64,000 bases of DNA. Source: Streptomyces sp. V3I8. GTDB lineage: Bacteria; Actinomycetota; Actinomycetes; Streptomycetales; Streptomycetaceae. Both the position numbers and the translations under genes were made by a program. Location: positions 5,332,001 to 5,396,000 of the forward strand of contig NZ_JAUSZL010000002.1 of NCBI RefSeq assembly GCF_030817535.1, read 5' to 3'. Positions 51,942 to 62,021 of this stretch are shown piece after piece (position 1 is the first letter of the stretch; every line of letters begins with the position of its first letter). Under the pieces are notes generated by a model. The model was not told where the DNA came from, made no database searches, and worked only from the letters and a program-made list of their open reading frames with translations.

Positions 51942-54290
51942 GTGATCAGCAGACCATGGACGTTCAGAGCTGCCGCGGTGGGTGTGGCGATGACAGCGGC
52001 CGCCGCCACGTTCTCGACCTTCGCGGTGGCGCAGGCCGCCGACGCCGGCGACCAGCCGGCCGCGGCCGCGAACCGGCAGGACCCGGCACCCTCCGGTGAC
52101 GGTACCCAGCGCGAGCACGACCTGAAGGGCCCGCTGACCGACCGTCAGGAAGCCCAGCGGGAAGAGGCCCTCAAGAGGGTCATCTCGGGTGACGCGAAGG
52201 TCACCGAGCGCGGCGGTTCGCAGGTCGTGAAGCTCCAGAACGGCAAGTACGTGGAGCTCGGCCGCGAGAAGACCGATGAGATCTTCACCATCCTCGTGGA
52301 GTTCGGCGACAAGGTGGACAGCCGCTACGGCGGCACCCCCGGCCCGCTGCACAACCGGATAGCCCAGCCGGACCGTGCCGAGGACAACAGCACGGACTGG
52401 AAGGCGGACTACAACAAGAAGCACTACGAGGACCTGTACTTCGGGACCGGCAACGGTGTCGAGTCGATGAAGAAGTACTACGAGAAGCAGTCCTCGGGCC
52501 GCTACTCCATCGACGGCACGGTCTCCGACTGGGTCAAGGTGCCCTACAACGAGGCCCGCTACGGCTCCAACAAGTGCGACCCCGACACCTGCGCGTGGAA
52601 CGCCGTCGCCGACGGTGTGAACGCCTGGGTCGACGCCCAGAAGGCGGCCGGCAAGTCCGACGCCGACATCAAGTCCGCGCTGTCCGCCTACGACAAGTGG
52701 GACCGCAACGACTTCGACGGCGACGGCGACTTCAACGAGCCCGACGGCTACATCGACCACTTCCAGATCGTGCACGCCGGCGAGGACGAGTCCGCGGGCG
52801 GCGGCGCCCAGGGCGACGACGCCATCTGGGCCCACCGCTGGTACGCGTTCGGCACCGACGAGGGCGCCACCGGCCCCACGGGCAACAAGATGGGCGGCGC
52901 GCAGATCGGTGACTCCGGCATCTGGGTCGGCGACTACACGATCCAGCCGGAGAACGGCGGCCTCGGCGTCTTCGCCCACGAGTTCGGCCACGACCTCGGT
53001 CTGCCGGACCACTACGACACGACCAACACCGCGGAGAACTCCACCGCGTTCTGGACGCTGATGTCCTCCGGCTCCTGGCTCGGCACCGGCAAGAACGCCA
53101 TCGGTGACCTGCCCGGCGACATGACCGCCTGGGACAAGCTCCAGCTCGGCTGGCTGAAGTACGACACGGCCAAGGCCGCGACGCGCTCCACCCACACGCT
53201 GGGTGTGGCCGAGTACAACACCAAGAAGGCCCAGGCGCTGGTGGTCGAACTGCCGAAGAGGTCGGTCACCACCGAGGTCGTCGCCCCGGCCGAGGGCGCC
53301 ACCCAGTGGTGGAGCGGCAGCGGCGACAAGCTCAAGAACACGCTGACCCGTTCCGTGGACCTCACGGGCAAGGCCGCGGCCACGCTGACGCTCGACGGGT
53401 ACTACGACATCGAGTCGGGCTTCGACTACCTCTACACCGAGGTCTCCACCGACGGCGGCGCCAAGTGGACCGCCGTCGACGGAACGGTCGACGGCGCGCC
53501 GATCCCGCGCGATGCCAGCGGCAGCCCCGCGCTGACCGGCACGGTGGACGCGTACAAGAAGCTGTCGTACCCGCTCGACGCCTACGCGGGCAAGAAGATC
53601 GACCTGCGCTTCCGCTACTCCACCGACGGCGGCGTGGCCCAGTCGGGCTTCGCGGCCGACCGGATCACCGTCACCGCCGACGGCTCCGCGCTCTTCACGG
53701 ACAACGCCGAGACCGCGGACGCGGCGTGGAAGGCGACCGGCTTCTCCCGTATCGGCGCCTCCTTCACCAAGGACTACGCGCAGTACTACATCGCCGAGAA
53801 CCGGCAGTACGTGTCGTACGACAAGACGCTGAAGGTCGGCCCGTACAACTTCGGCTTCGCGTCCACGCGGCCGTCCTGGGTGGAGCACTTCCCGTACCAG
53901 AACGGTCTGCTGATCTGGAAGTGGGACACCTCCCAGCGGGACAACAACGTCAGCCAGCACCCGGGCACCGGCCTGCTGCTGCCGGTGGACGCCCACCCCA
54001 AGGCGCTGAAGTGGTCCGACGGCGTGCTGATGCGCAACCGCATCCAGTCCTACGACTCGCCGTTCAGCTCGTACCGCACGGACGGTCTCACGCTGCACAA
54101 GGCGGACGTCGCGACGAAGATCAAGTCGCAGCCGGGGAACCGGATCTTCAACGACCGCACGAACACGTACTACGACACGGCCAACCCGACCGGGGGTGTC
54201 AAGATCACTGACACCAACACCAAGATCGCCATCGTCAAGGAGCCCCGCGACGGCTCGACGATCACCGTGAAGGTCTCCTCCGCGAAGTAA
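51942..54290 (+). CDS. Secreted M6-family metalloprotease (immune inhibitor A type)
   Basis: A signal peptide (AAAVGVAMTAAAATFSTFAVAQA) and a pro-region (to about 110) precede the M6 catalytic domain. Zinc motif HEFGHDLGLPDH has His346, Glu347 and His350. DYNKKHYEDLYF, YEKQSSGRYSIDGTVSDWV and LMSSGSWLG are typical neighbours. The C-terminal region (about 445-780) is beta-rich, with WWSGSGDKL and FRYSTDGGVAQSGFAADRI. The enzyme is secreted and degrades extracellular proteins. GTG 51942 follows GGAGGA by 9 bp. Length is 782 aa. It has its own terminator. Confidence 0.94.
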   Translation: MISRPWTFRAAAVGVAMTAAAATFSTFAVAQAADAGDQPAAAANRQDPAPSGDGTQREHDLKGPLTDRQEAQREEALKRVISGDAKVTERGGSQVVKLQNGKYVELGREKTDEIFTILVEFGDKVDSRYGGTPGPLHNRIAQPDRAEDNSTDWKADYNKKHYEDLYFGTGNGVESMKKYYEKQSSGRYSIDGTVSDWVKVPYNEARYGSNKCDPDTCAWNAVADGVNAWVDAQKAAGKSDADIKSALSAYDKWDRNDFDGDGDFNEPDGYIDHFQIVHAGEDESAGGGAQGDDAIWAHRWYAFGTDEGATGPTGNKMGGAQIGDSGIWVGDYTIQPENGGLGVFAHEFGHDLGLPDHYDTTNTAENSTAFWTLMSSGSWLGTGKNAIGDLPGDMTAWDKLQLGWLKYDTAKAATRSTHTLGVAEYNTKKAQALVVELPKRSVTTEVVAPAEGATQWWSGSGDKLKNTLTRSVDLTGKAAATLTLDGYYDIESGFDYLYTEVSTDGGAKWTAVDGTVDGAPIPRDASGSPALTGTVDAYKKLSYPLDAYAGKKIDLRFRYSTDGGVAQSGFAADRITVTADGSALFTDNAETADAAWKATGFSRIGASFTKDYAQYYIAENRQYVSYDKTLKVGPYNFGFASTRPSWVEHFPYQNGLLIWKWDTSQRDNNVSQHPGTGLLLPVDAHPKALKWSDGVLMRNRIQSYDSPFSSYRTDGLTLHKADVATKIKSQPGNRIFNDRTNTYYDTANPTGGVKITDTNTKIAIVKEPRDGSTITVKVSSAK

Positions 54291-54318
54291 CGGAAGACGT
54301 TTTCCCAGGTCAGACCAT

Positions 54319-54354
54319 GATCGGCCGCAACCCCCTGGCGGGTTGCGGCCGATC
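54319..54354. terminator. 15-bp hairpin with T-rich tail after the M6 protease
   Basis: Arms 54319-54333 (GATCGGCCGCAACCC) and 54340-54354 around CCTGGC, followed by GTGTTT. This is a classical intrinsic terminator. Confidence 0.85.
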
Positions 54355-54414
54355 GTGTTTAGGTGCGTCCTGTGACTCTCTTATTGACACCTGATCGCAC
54401 GGGGGTATGACCGC

Positions 54415-54744
54415 ATGGCCGCAGGAGGTTTCAGCAAGCTGCCGAACGGCACCGTCGTGGTGGCGTTGAACCTGCCCCGACCGCTCGCCGAGGGCAGCGG
54501 TTCGGTCCGGGTCCTGGTGCATGCGCACAACCGTGCCCGCGCGTTGACGCGGCTGCGGAACCTGGGGCTGCGGGCGGTGTACCTACGGGGCAACGGCGCA
54601 CCTCCGACACCGGACGAGATCACCGCGGTGCTGCACCATCCCGACGGGCTCATATGGCGTACGGCGCCGGGGGTGGACGCGGTCGCCGCGGAGCTGTGGC
54701 ATCCGATCCGCGCGCTGATGAGGCGGCCGGCCGCGCCTCTGTAG
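54415..54744 (+). CDS. Small conserved hypothetical protein
   Basis: The 109-residue soluble protein has an N-terminal strand-rich part (GTVVVALNLPRPLAEGSGSV), a basic helix (HAHNRARALTRLRNLGLRAV) and an acidic/hydrophobic end (WHPIRALMRRP). Third codon positions are G/C as in its neighbours, which supports coding. I do not recognise a domain. ATG 54415 follows GGGGG by about 9 bp. It converges on pncA. Confidence 0.65.
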   Translation: MAAGGFSKLPNGTVVVALNLPRPLAEGSGSVRVLVHAHNRARALTRLRNLGLRAVYLRGNGAPPTPDEITAVLHHPDGLIWRTAPGVDAVAAELWHPIRALMRRPAAPL

Positions 54745-54762
54745 GCCCCGCCCCTGAAAAAG

Positions 54763-55347
54763 CTAGACGACCGGCTTGCCGGTCAGCTCCACGCCCGCCT
54801 CGCGCAGGTCGTCCAGGGCCCGGGCCGTGGTGTCCGGGGCGACGCCCGCCGTCAGCTCCAGCAGGACCTGGGTGCGGAAGCCCTCGCGGGCGGCGTCCAG
54901 GGCCGTGGCCTTCACGCAGTGGTCGGTGGCGATGCCCACGACGTCGACCTCGGTGATCTCGCGGGCGCGCAGCCAGTCCGCCAGCGAGAGGCCGTTCTCG
55001 TCGGCGCCCTCGAAGCCGCTGTACGCCGCCGAGTACGCGCCCTTGTCGAAGACGGCGTCGATCGCGCCGGAGGCGACCGCCGGAGCGAAGTTCGGATGGA
55101 AGCCCACGCCCTCGGTGCCGGCCACGCAGTGCGCGGGCCAGGAGTGGACGTAGTCGGGGTTGTCGGCGAAGTGGCCGCCGGGCGCGATGTGGTGGTCACG
55201 GGTCGCCACCACGTGGCGGTAGCCGGCCGGGGCCTGCCCGATCAGCTCCGTGATCGCGGCGGCGACATCCGCCCCGCCGGACACGGCGAGACTGCCTCCT
55301 TCGCAGAAGTCGTTCTGGACGTCTACGACGATCAGGGCGCGGCGCAT
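54763..55347 (-). CDS. pncA: Nicotinamidase
   Basis: The enzyme hydrolyses nicotinamide to nicotinate in NAD salvage. The 194-residue isochorismatase-fold protein has the catalytic triad Asp9 (VVDVQNDFCEGGSL), Lys102 (DKGAYS) and Cys144 (ATDHCVKATA), and metal ligands Asp51 and His53 (TRDHH). ATG 55347 (MRRALIVVDV) has AAGGA 8 bp upstream; the longer frame to 55476 is rejected. It follows pncB on the same strand after 213 bases, so both NAD salvage steps are encoded together. Confidence 0.94.
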   Translation of the reverse strand: MRRALIVVDVQNDFCEGGSLAVSGGADVAAAITELIGQAPAGYRHVVATRDHHIAPGGHFADNPDYVHSWPAHCVAGTEGVGFHPNFAPAVASGAIDAVFDKGAYSAAYSGFEGADENGLSLADWLRAREITEVDVVGIATDHCVKATALDAAREGFRTQVLLELTAGVAPDTTARALDDLREAGVELTGKPVV

Positions 55348-55560
55348 GGTCGGTGTCCTTCGGCTCGGCGGGCGGGCGCGGGTCGGTACGGTCCCGTACC
55401 CCTCACGGGCGCGGGCGGGCGGGGCGGCGGACGCGGAGAGCGCGGTCGTTGCCGTTGCCCCTTCCCGGCTCACCACCCGTTCACTCCCGTACGGACACGT
55501 GGAGGAGGGGCATCGGCCGGGGACGTGGGCCCGGGCCGTCGCCGGCCGGGCCCACGCGGC

Positions 55561-56889
55561 TCACACGTACTCGGTCGGAATGACGGCTTCCCCCCGCGAC
55601 AGCTGCGTCGCGGACAGGGGCAGGCCCGCGCGGACCCGCGCGTGCCGTTCGCGGACGACGTCCAGCGGTTCGCGGGCGACGACCCGGCCGCCCTCGACGA
55701 GCCGGACCTGGAGCAGACCGTCGCCGAGCTCGGCCGGGACGGCCTCCGTGCCGATCACCTCGGCCTCGGCGGTCCCGGACCCGTCGAGCCGCCGCGCGGC
55801 CCATTTGCGGCCGCCGATGGAGGTCTTGCCGCCCAAGGACTTCTTCGCCACCGGCACGAGCGGGGCCTTCGGGTCGGCCGACTCGGCGCGCGCGACGAGC
55901 TTGTAGACCATCGACGCGGTCGGGTGGCCGGAACCCGTCACCAGCTGGGTGCCCACGCCGTACGCGTCCACGGGCGCCGCGGCCAACGAGGCGATCGCGT
56001 ACTCGTCCAGGTCCGAGGTGACGATGATCCGGGCCTTCGTGGCACCCAGCTCGTCCAGCTGCTGGCGTACCCGGTGCGCCACCAGCAGCAGGTCGCCGGA
56101 GTCGATGCGGACGGCGCCCAGCTCGGGCCCGGCCACCTCGACGGCCAGCCGGACGGCCTCGGCGACGTCGTACGTGTCCACCAGCAGCGTGGTGCCCCGG
56201 CCGAGCGAGTCCACCTGGGCCCGGAAGGCGTCCCGCTCGGTGTCGTGCACGAGGGTGAAGGCGTGGGCGGACGTGCCGACCGTCGGAATGCCGTAGCGGA
56301 AGCCCGCGGCCAGGTCCGAGGTGGTCGTGAAGCCGCCGACGTACGCGGCGCGGGACGCCGCCACCGCGGCCAGTTCGTGGGTGCGCCGGGCGCCCATCTC
56401 GATCAGCGGGCGCCCGCCGGCGGCCGAGGCCATCCGGGAGGCGGCGGCCGCGATGGCCGAGTCGTGGTTGAGGATGGAGAGGATCACGGTCTCCAGCAGC
56501 ACGCACTCGGCGAAGGAGCCCTCGACCCGCAGGATCGGCGATCCCGGGAAGTAGACCTCGCCCTCCGGGTAGCCCCAGATGTCACCGTCGAAGCGGTAGG
56601 AGGCCAGCCACTCCAGGGTCGGCTCGTCCACGACGTCGCGTTCGCGCAGGAAGCCGAGGACGCCGGGGTCGAAGCGGAAGTTCTCGACCGCGTCCAGGAC
56701 CCGGCCCGTGCCGGCGACGACGCCGTAGCGGCGGCCCTCGGGCAGGCGGCGGGTGAAGACCTCGAAGACCGAACGCCGGTCGGCGCTGCCGGCCTTCAGC
56801 GCGGCCTGCAGCATGGTCAGCTCGTAGTGGTCCGTGAAGAGCGCGGTCGACGGGACGTCCACCGGCAGCCCTAGGTCCGCAGTGTTCAT
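55561..56889 (-). CDS. pncB: Nicotinate phosphoribosyltransferase
   Basis: The enzyme joins nicotinate and PRPP to nicotinate mononucleotide with ATP. The 442-residue protein has the family features: [19 protein letters not shown] at the N-terminus, [36 protein letters not shown] with the phosphorylatable His, and LVDTYDV ... [11 protein letters not shown] 56889 (MNTADLGL) is chosen over the GTG-started longer frame. It is divergent from clpS; a palindrome lies between. Confidence 0.94.
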   Translation of the reverse strand: MNTADLGLPVDVPSTALFTDHYELTMLQAALKAGSADRRSVFEVFTRRLPEGRRYGVVAGTGRVLDAVENFRFDPGVLGFLRERDVVDEPTLEWLASYRFDGDIWGYPEGEVYFPGSPILRVEGSFAECVLLETVILSILNHDSAIAAAASRMASAAGGRPLIEMGARRTHELAAVAASRAAYVGGFTTTSDLAAGFRYGIPTVGTSAHAFTLVHDTERDAFRAQVDSLGRGTTLLVDTYDVAEAVRLAVEVAGPELGAVRIDSGDLLLVAHRVRQQLDELGATKARIIVTSDLDEYAIASLAAAPVDAYGVGTQLVTGSGHPTASMVYKLVARAESADPKAPLVPVAKKSLGGKTSIGGRKWAARRLDGSGTAEAEVIGTEAVPAELGDGLLQVRLVEGGRVVAREPLDVVRERHARVRAGLPLSATQLSRGEAVIPTEYV

Positions 56890-56911
56890 GGCAGGGATGC
56901 TACCCCCTATC

Positions 56912-56926
56912 TCGTCACTCTGACGA
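56912..56926. promoter_or_regulatory. Palindrome TCGTCA-CTC-TGACGA upstream of pncB
   Basis: A perfect 6-bp inverted repeat with 3-bp spacer sits 22 bp before the pncB start and about 85 bp before clpS. Location and symmetry suggest a repressor site for NAD salvage, for example an NrtR-type protein, but that is speculation. Confidence 0.45.
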
Positions 56927-57009
56927 TTTGTGGGGCTCCTCATGGAACACCGTGCGGGGATCGCGTTTTGCGGGGCTCGTTTGGCCGGGCACCCGCCTGT
57001 GGTGGCAGC

Positions 57010-57327
57010 ATGGGCCGTGTGACGGCTCCCGCACCCCTAGAGACCGAGAAGACCGAGTCGGCGGAGGAGGTCTTCGCCGTACCCGAGCCCGACGTTCCCT
57101 GGGTGACCATCGTCCACAACGACCCGGTCAACCTGATGAGCTACGTGGCCTACGTCTTCCAGTCGTACTTCGGGTACTCGAAGGACAAGGCCACCAAGCT
57201 GATGATGGACGTCCACCACAAGGGCCGGGCCGTGGTCTCCAGCGGCACCCGTGAGGAGATGGAGCGCGATGTGCAGGCCATGCACGGCTACGGTCTGTGG
57301 GCCACCCTCCAGCACGACCGGAACTGA
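57010..57327 (+). CDS. clpS: ATP-dependent Clp protease adaptor
   Basis: ClpS binds N-degron proteins and delivers them to ClpAP/ClpCP. The 105-residue protein has the signature [20 protein letters not shown], including the substrate-binding region, followed by [19 protein letters not shown] 57010 or GTG 57019 may be used; the latter gives MTAPAPLE. It probably forms an operon with the DUF2017 gene 73 bp downstream, a pairing that recurs in actinobacteria. Confidence 0.93.
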   Translation: MGRVTAPAPLETEKTESAEEVFAVPEPDVPWVTIVHNDPVNLMSYVAYVFQSYFGYSKDKATKLMMDVHHKGRAVVSSGTREEMERDVQAMHGYGLWATLQHDRN

Positions 57328-57400
57328 CCCGACGGCCGGCCGTGGCGCGGCCGGCACCCTCCCGACATCCGCGCAGTACTGGAAGTAGCGACGCAACCTG

Positions 57401-58006
57401 ATGCCAGGACACTTCGAACCGCTCCCCGGCGGCGGCGCGGCCGTCGCGCTCGACGAGGTCGAGATCTCCATCATCCGCTCCCTCGCGGTCCAGCTCCTGG
57501 AGCTGATCGGGCCGGGCCCGGGCGGGGACGTGTCCGACGACCCGCTCGCCGAGCTGTTCGCCGAGGGCCCGAGCGAGCCGCCCGCCGACCCCGTGCTCAA
57601 GCGCCTCTTCCCGGACGCGTACAGCGGCCCCGGCGTCGAGGCCACCTCGCCCGAGCAGGCCGAGCAGCAGCGCGCGTACTCCTCGGAGTTCCGCCGCTTC
57701 ACCGAGAACGACCTGCGGGCCGGCAAGCGGGAGAACGCCCTCGTGGTGATCCGCTCCCTGGACGCCGTCGCGGCCGACGGGAAGGGGGGCGCGGTCCTGA
57801 AACTGACCCCCGAGGAGTCGAAGCAGTGGCTCGGCTCCCTCAACGACCTGCGCCTCGCGATCGGCTCGCGGCTGGACGTCGTCGACGAGGAGGACACCGA
57901 CCTGCTCTACCGGCTGCCTGACGAGGACCCGCGCAAGCCCATGGTGATGGCCTACCTGTGGCTCGGCGGACTGCAGGAGACGCTGGTCGAAACGTTGATG
58001 AACTGA
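57401..58006 (+). CDS. DUF2017 protein
   Basis: The 201-residue soluble helical protein contains LDEVEISIIRSLAVQLLELI, PVLKRLFPDAY, ENALVVIRSLDAV and YLWLGGLQETLVETL. These match DUF2017, an actinobacterial family regularly placed between clpS and the mec-cysO-cysM genes. Biochemical role unknown. It is followed by a terminator. Confidence 0.9.
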   Translation: MPGHFEPLPGGGAAVALDEVEISIIRSLAVQLLELIGPGPGGDVSDDPLAELFAEGPSEPPADPVLKRLFPDAYSGPGVEATSPEQAEQQRAYSSEFRRFTENDLRAGKRENALVVIRSLDAVAADGKGGAVLKLTPEESKQWLGSLNDLRLAIGSRLDVVDEEDTDLLYRLPDEDPRKPMVMAYLWLGGLQETLVETLMN

Positions 58007-58056
58007 CCCGGACGTTCGCTCAGCGGACGCTCAAATCCGGATAACGATCACATCAC

Positions 58057-58085
58057 CACCCGGGCCTGCAATGTGGGCCCGGGTG
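58057..58085 (+). terminator. Intrinsic terminator after DUF2017
   Basis: CACCCGGGCC (58057-58066) and GGCCCGGGTG (58076-58085) pair over 10 bp and are followed by TTTTAT. The following 250 bases up to the permease gene show no gene. Confidence 0.85.
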
Positions 58086-58338
58086 TTTTATGTCCGCTTC
58101 TTCCTGTGGCATGCGCTACAACCGGCACGGACGATCGACGTCGCGGCCGTGATAGATCTTCACGACCGCCCGACGGGACACCACCCACGTCCCGCCGGGT
58201 GCGCCACCGAGCCGGCGACCGCCGGCCAGGCAGGAGCGGGCTCGGGGAGCCCGCTCGACTCCAGCAATCCGGGGGGATTCGGAGACCGGACCGAAGCCGA
58301 CGACGGCTCGGGCCGGCATGGAGAAAGGCGCACGAGAC

Positions 58339-59814
58339 ATGACCTCGGTGCAGGTCGGCAAGCACGACGACGAGCGCGGCGGCGACGGCGCCGCCGACGG
58401 CGGCACCCCGGACGGCAACGCCTCCGCGGAGGGCTACGAACGCGGGCTCGGCAGCCGTCAGGTCCAGATGATCGCGATCGGCGGCGCCATCGGCGTCGGC
58501 CTCTTCCTGGGCGCCGGGGCGAACATCGCCAAGGCGGGCCCCAGCCTCATCCTCATGTACGCCCTCGCGGGCGTCATCATCTTCTTCATCATGCGGGCCC
58601 TCGGCGAGCTGCTGCTCTACCGCCCGGTCTCGGGCTCCTTCGCGGAGTACTCCCGCGAGTTCCTCGGCCCGTTCTTCGGCTACTTCACCGGCTGGACGTA
58701 CTGGCTGATGTGGGTCGTCACCGGCATGGCGGAGCTCACCGCCGCCGCGATCTACGTCAACTACTGGTTCCCGCAGATCCCGCAGTGGGTCACGGCCCTG
58801 GCCTTCCTGGTCCTGCTCTTCGTGGCGAACCTGATCTCCGTCAAGCTCTTCGGCGAGATCGAGTTCTGGTTCTCGATGGTCAAGGTCACCGCCCTCGTCG
58901 GCATGATCGTGATCGGCCTGGGCGTGCTCACCTTCGGCTTCAGCTCCGCGGGCGACACCGCCGCCGTGTCCAACCTCTGGGCCTTCGACGGCTTCTTCCC
59001 CAAGGGCGTCGGCTCGTCCCTGATGACCCTGCAGGGCGTGATGTTCGCCTACCTGGCCGTCGAGCTCGTCGGCGTCACCGCGGGGGAGTCGGAGAACCCC
59101 GAGAAGACCCTCCCCAAGGCGATCAACACCCTGCCCTGGCGCATCGCCCTCTTCTACGTCGGCGCGCTCACGGTCATCCTCTGCGTCGTGAAGTGGACGG
59201 AGTTCGCGCCGGGCGTCAGCCCCTTCGTCGCGGCCTTCGCCAAGATCGGCATCCCGGCCGGCGCGGGCATCGTCAACTTCGTCGTCCTGACGGCCGCCCT
59301 CTCCTCCTGCAACTCCGGCATGTACTCCACCGGCCGCATGCTGCGCACCCTGGCGGACAACGGCGAGGCCCCGAAGGTCTTCAACCGGCTCTCCTCCACC
59401 AGGACGCCCGCCTTCGGCATCACCGTCTCCGTGCTCTTCATGGGCGTCGGCGTGGTCCTGAACTACATCGTCCCGGAGAAGGCCTTCGGTTACGTCGTCT
59501 CGGTGGCCACCGCGGCCGGCATCTGGACCTGGCTCATGATCCTCGTCAGCCACATCCGGTACCGCCGCGCCGTCGACGCCGGCCGGCTGCCCGCCTCGCC
59601 CTTCCCGGCGCCGGGCGGCTCGAAGTTCAGCTGGGTCGCCGTCGTCTTCCTGCTCTTCGTCACCTGCCTCATCGCCTACGACGCCGACTCCCGCGTCTGC
59701 CTGTACGTGATGGCGGGCTGGGCGGTGGCGCTGGGCATCGGCTGGGCGGTGCTGAAGTCGCGCAACCCGGAGGTCACCGAGCGCCGCGAGCCGGAGTTCG
59801 AGAAGGCCGGCTGA
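58339..59814 (+). CDS. APC-family amino acid permease
   Basis: The 491-residue membrane protein has 12 helices. The first carries IAIGGAIGVGLFLGAGANIA, the substrate-site motif of amino acid transporters; GELLLYRPVSGSFAEYSREF and VELVGVTAGESENPEKTLPK are also typical. It belongs with the GABA/proline/aromatic amino acid permeases. The substrate is not predictable. ATG 58339 (MTSVQV) is chosen because AAAGG lies 10 bp upstream; ATG 58318 would add seven residues. A hairpin terminator follows. Confidence 0.9.
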   Translation: MTSVQVGKHDDERGGDGAADGGTPDGNASAEGYERGLGSRQVQMIAIGGAIGVGLFLGAGANIAKAGPSLILMYALAGVIIFFIMRALGELLLYRPVSGSFAEYSREFLGPFFGYFTGWTYWLMWVVTGMAELTAAAIYVNYWFPQIPQWVTALAFLVLLFVANLISVKLFGEIEFWFSMVKVTALVGMIVIGLGVLTFGFSSAGDTAAVSNLWAFDGFFPKGVGSSLMTLQGVMFAYLAVELVGVTAGESENPEKTLPKAINTLPWRIALFYVGALTVILCVVKWTEFAPGVSPFVAAFAKIGIPAGAGIVNFVVLTAALSSCNSGMYSTGRMLRTLADNGEAPKVFNRLSSTRTPAFGITVSVLFMGVGVVLNYIVPEKAFGYVVSVATAAGIWTWLMILVSHIRYRRAVDAGRLPASPFPAPGGSKFSWVAVVFLLFVTCLIAYDADSRVCLYVMAGWAVALGIGWAVLKSRNPEVTERREPEFEKAG

Positions 59815-59854
59815 CGGAGCCCGGGGAGACCGGCCGCACCGACCGGCATGTGGA

Positions 59855-59885
59855 CAGCCCCGTACCACCCTCCGGTACGGGGCTG
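59855..59885. terminator. 12-bp hairpin after the amino acid permease
   Basis: CAGCCCCGTACC (59855-59866) and its complement (59874-59885) around a 7-base loop, 23 bp before the mec start. Confidence 0.75.
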
Positions 59886-59907
59886 CCGTCTGCTTATCCT
59901 GAGCCCC

Positions 59908-60330
59908 ATGCTGACCATCACCCAGGCCCTCGTCGACCAGATCGTCGCGCACGCGCGCCGGGACCACCCCGACGAGGCGTGCGGCGTGATCGCGGGCCCG
60001 GCGGGCACCGGCCGCCCCGAGCGCTTCATCCCCATGCTGAACGCGGCCATGTCGCCCACGTTCTACGAGTTCGACTCGGGGGACCTGCTCAAGCTGTACC
60101 GCGAGATGGACGACCGTGACGAGGAACCGGTGGTCGTCTACCACTCCCACACGTCGACCGAGGCCCGCCCCTCCCGCACGGACATCTCCCTCGCGAGCGA
60201 GCCGGACGCCCACTACGTTCTCGTCTCCACCGCGGACACCGACGGGCTCGGCGACTTCCAGTTCCGCTCGTTCCGCATCGTCGACGGCGAGGTCACGGAG
60301 GAGGAGGTCACGGTGGTGGAGGCGTACTGA
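59908..60330 (+). CDS. mec: Mec: JAMM metallopeptidase of the CysO cysteine pathway
   Basis: Mec releases cysteine from the CysO-cysteine adduct. The 140-residue JAB1/MPN+ protein has the zinc motif: Glu in PDEACGVIAG, the HxH pair in VVYHSHTSTEARPSRTDI with downstream Ser and Asp. ATG 59908 gives MLTITQALVDQ. It precedes a leader peptide, cysO and cysM, the same set as in Mycobacterium tuberculosis (Rv1334-Rv1336). Confidence 0.92.
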   Translation: MLTITQALVDQIVAHARRDHPDEACGVIAGPAGTGRPERFIPMLNAAMSPTFYEFDSGDLLKLYREMDDRDEEPVVVYHSHTSTEARPSRTDISLASEPDAHYVLVSTADTDGLGDFQFRSFRIVDGEVTEEEVTVVEAY

Positions 60331-60430
60331 ACCCGGCGGATCTCCCGGGTATCCCACACTTCGGGCAGAATTCATCCACCATCCGAGATCACATTCCGGG
60401 ACCCGGACGGGGAATCGATACGATGAGCCC

Positions 60431-60532
60431 ATGGTTTCCCACGACGTGAGCGACAAGACGCCGGGCATGCTGCTCGTGGCGCGGCTGCACGTCGACCTGT
60501 GCAGGCTGCAGAGCGCCATCTGTACGCGCTGA
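60431..60532 (+). CDS. Cysteine-type leader peptide upstream of cysO
   Basis: This short reading frame of 33 residues begins MVSHDVSDKTPG and ends with HVDLCRLQSAICTR. The HVDL-x-R-x-x-S-A-x-C ending is the hallmark of the Streptomyces leader peptides found ahead of sulfur metabolism genes. It holds Cys codons near the stop. Translation of the Cys codons could sense cysteine supply and control the cysO-cysM mRNA. Third positions are not strongly G/C only, as usual for leaders. GC-rich inverted repeats follow at 60549-60580. Confidence 0.8.
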   Translation: MVSHDVSDKTPGMLLVARLHVDLCRLQSAICTR

Positions 60533-60548
60533 CCCCTGCCGCCGCACG

Positions 60549-60580
60549 GCCGTGGGCCACGGCTCCGCGGGGCCGCGACC
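60549..60580 (+). promoter_or_regulatory. Hairpins in the cysO mRNA leader
   Basis: GCCGTGG (60549-60555) with CCACGGC (60557-60563), then CGCGG/CCGCG at about 60567-60578, lie right after the leader peptide stop. They may form alternative structures for attenuation. This is a structural reading only. Confidence 0.4.
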
Positions 60581-60699
60581 GGCCTGCCCCTGCCCTCCCC
60601 GGTGCTCTTCCCGCACCGCCACGGGCGCCCAGACCTGACTCCCCTCCGACTTCCGCCCTTCGCCCTCCGCCTTCAGACTTCCGACAGGAGCCCGCAACC

Positions 60700-60978
60700 A
60701 TGGCCATCGAGGTCCGCATCCCCACCATCCTCCGCACCTACACCGACGGCCAGAAGGCGGTCGAGGGCGGCGGGGAGACCCTCGCCGAGCTCCTCGACGA
60801 CCTCGAGAGCCGCCACACGGGCATCCAGGCCCGCATCGTGGACGGCGGTGAGCTGCGCCGCTTCGTGAACGTGTACCTGAACGACGAGGACGTCCGCTTC
60901 CTCGAGGGCATCAACACCAAGCTCACCGACGGCGACAGCGTCACCATCCTGCCGGCCGTCGCCGGCGGCATGGTCTGA
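60700..60978 (+). CDS. cysO: CysO: MoaD/ThiS-type sulfur carrier
   Basis: The 92-residue ubiquitin-like protein carries sulfur as a C-terminal thiocarboxylate for cysteine synthesis. Family features are FVNVYLNDEDVRFLEG, LTDGDSVTILPAVAGG. The Gly-Gly is followed by Met-Val, so the thiocarboxylate-forming Gly is not at the terminus and processing would be required. ATG 60700 follows ACAGGAG by about 9 bp; longer frames upstream overlap the leader peptide. Next gene is cysM, 25 bp away. Confidence 0.93.
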   Translation: MAIEVRIPTILRTYTDGQKAVEGGGETLAELLDDLESRHTGIQARIVDGGELRRFVNVYLNDEDVRFLEGINTKLTDGDSVTILPAVAGGMV

Positions 60979-60997
60979 CCGGGCTGCCGGGCTCTGA

Positions 60998-61954
<957 letters not shown>

Positions 61955-62021
61955 CCCTTGGCCCGGCCCGGGGTTTCCCCGGAGGCTGCGCCCCCGGACC
62001 CGCTGTCGCGCTGTGCGCTCG

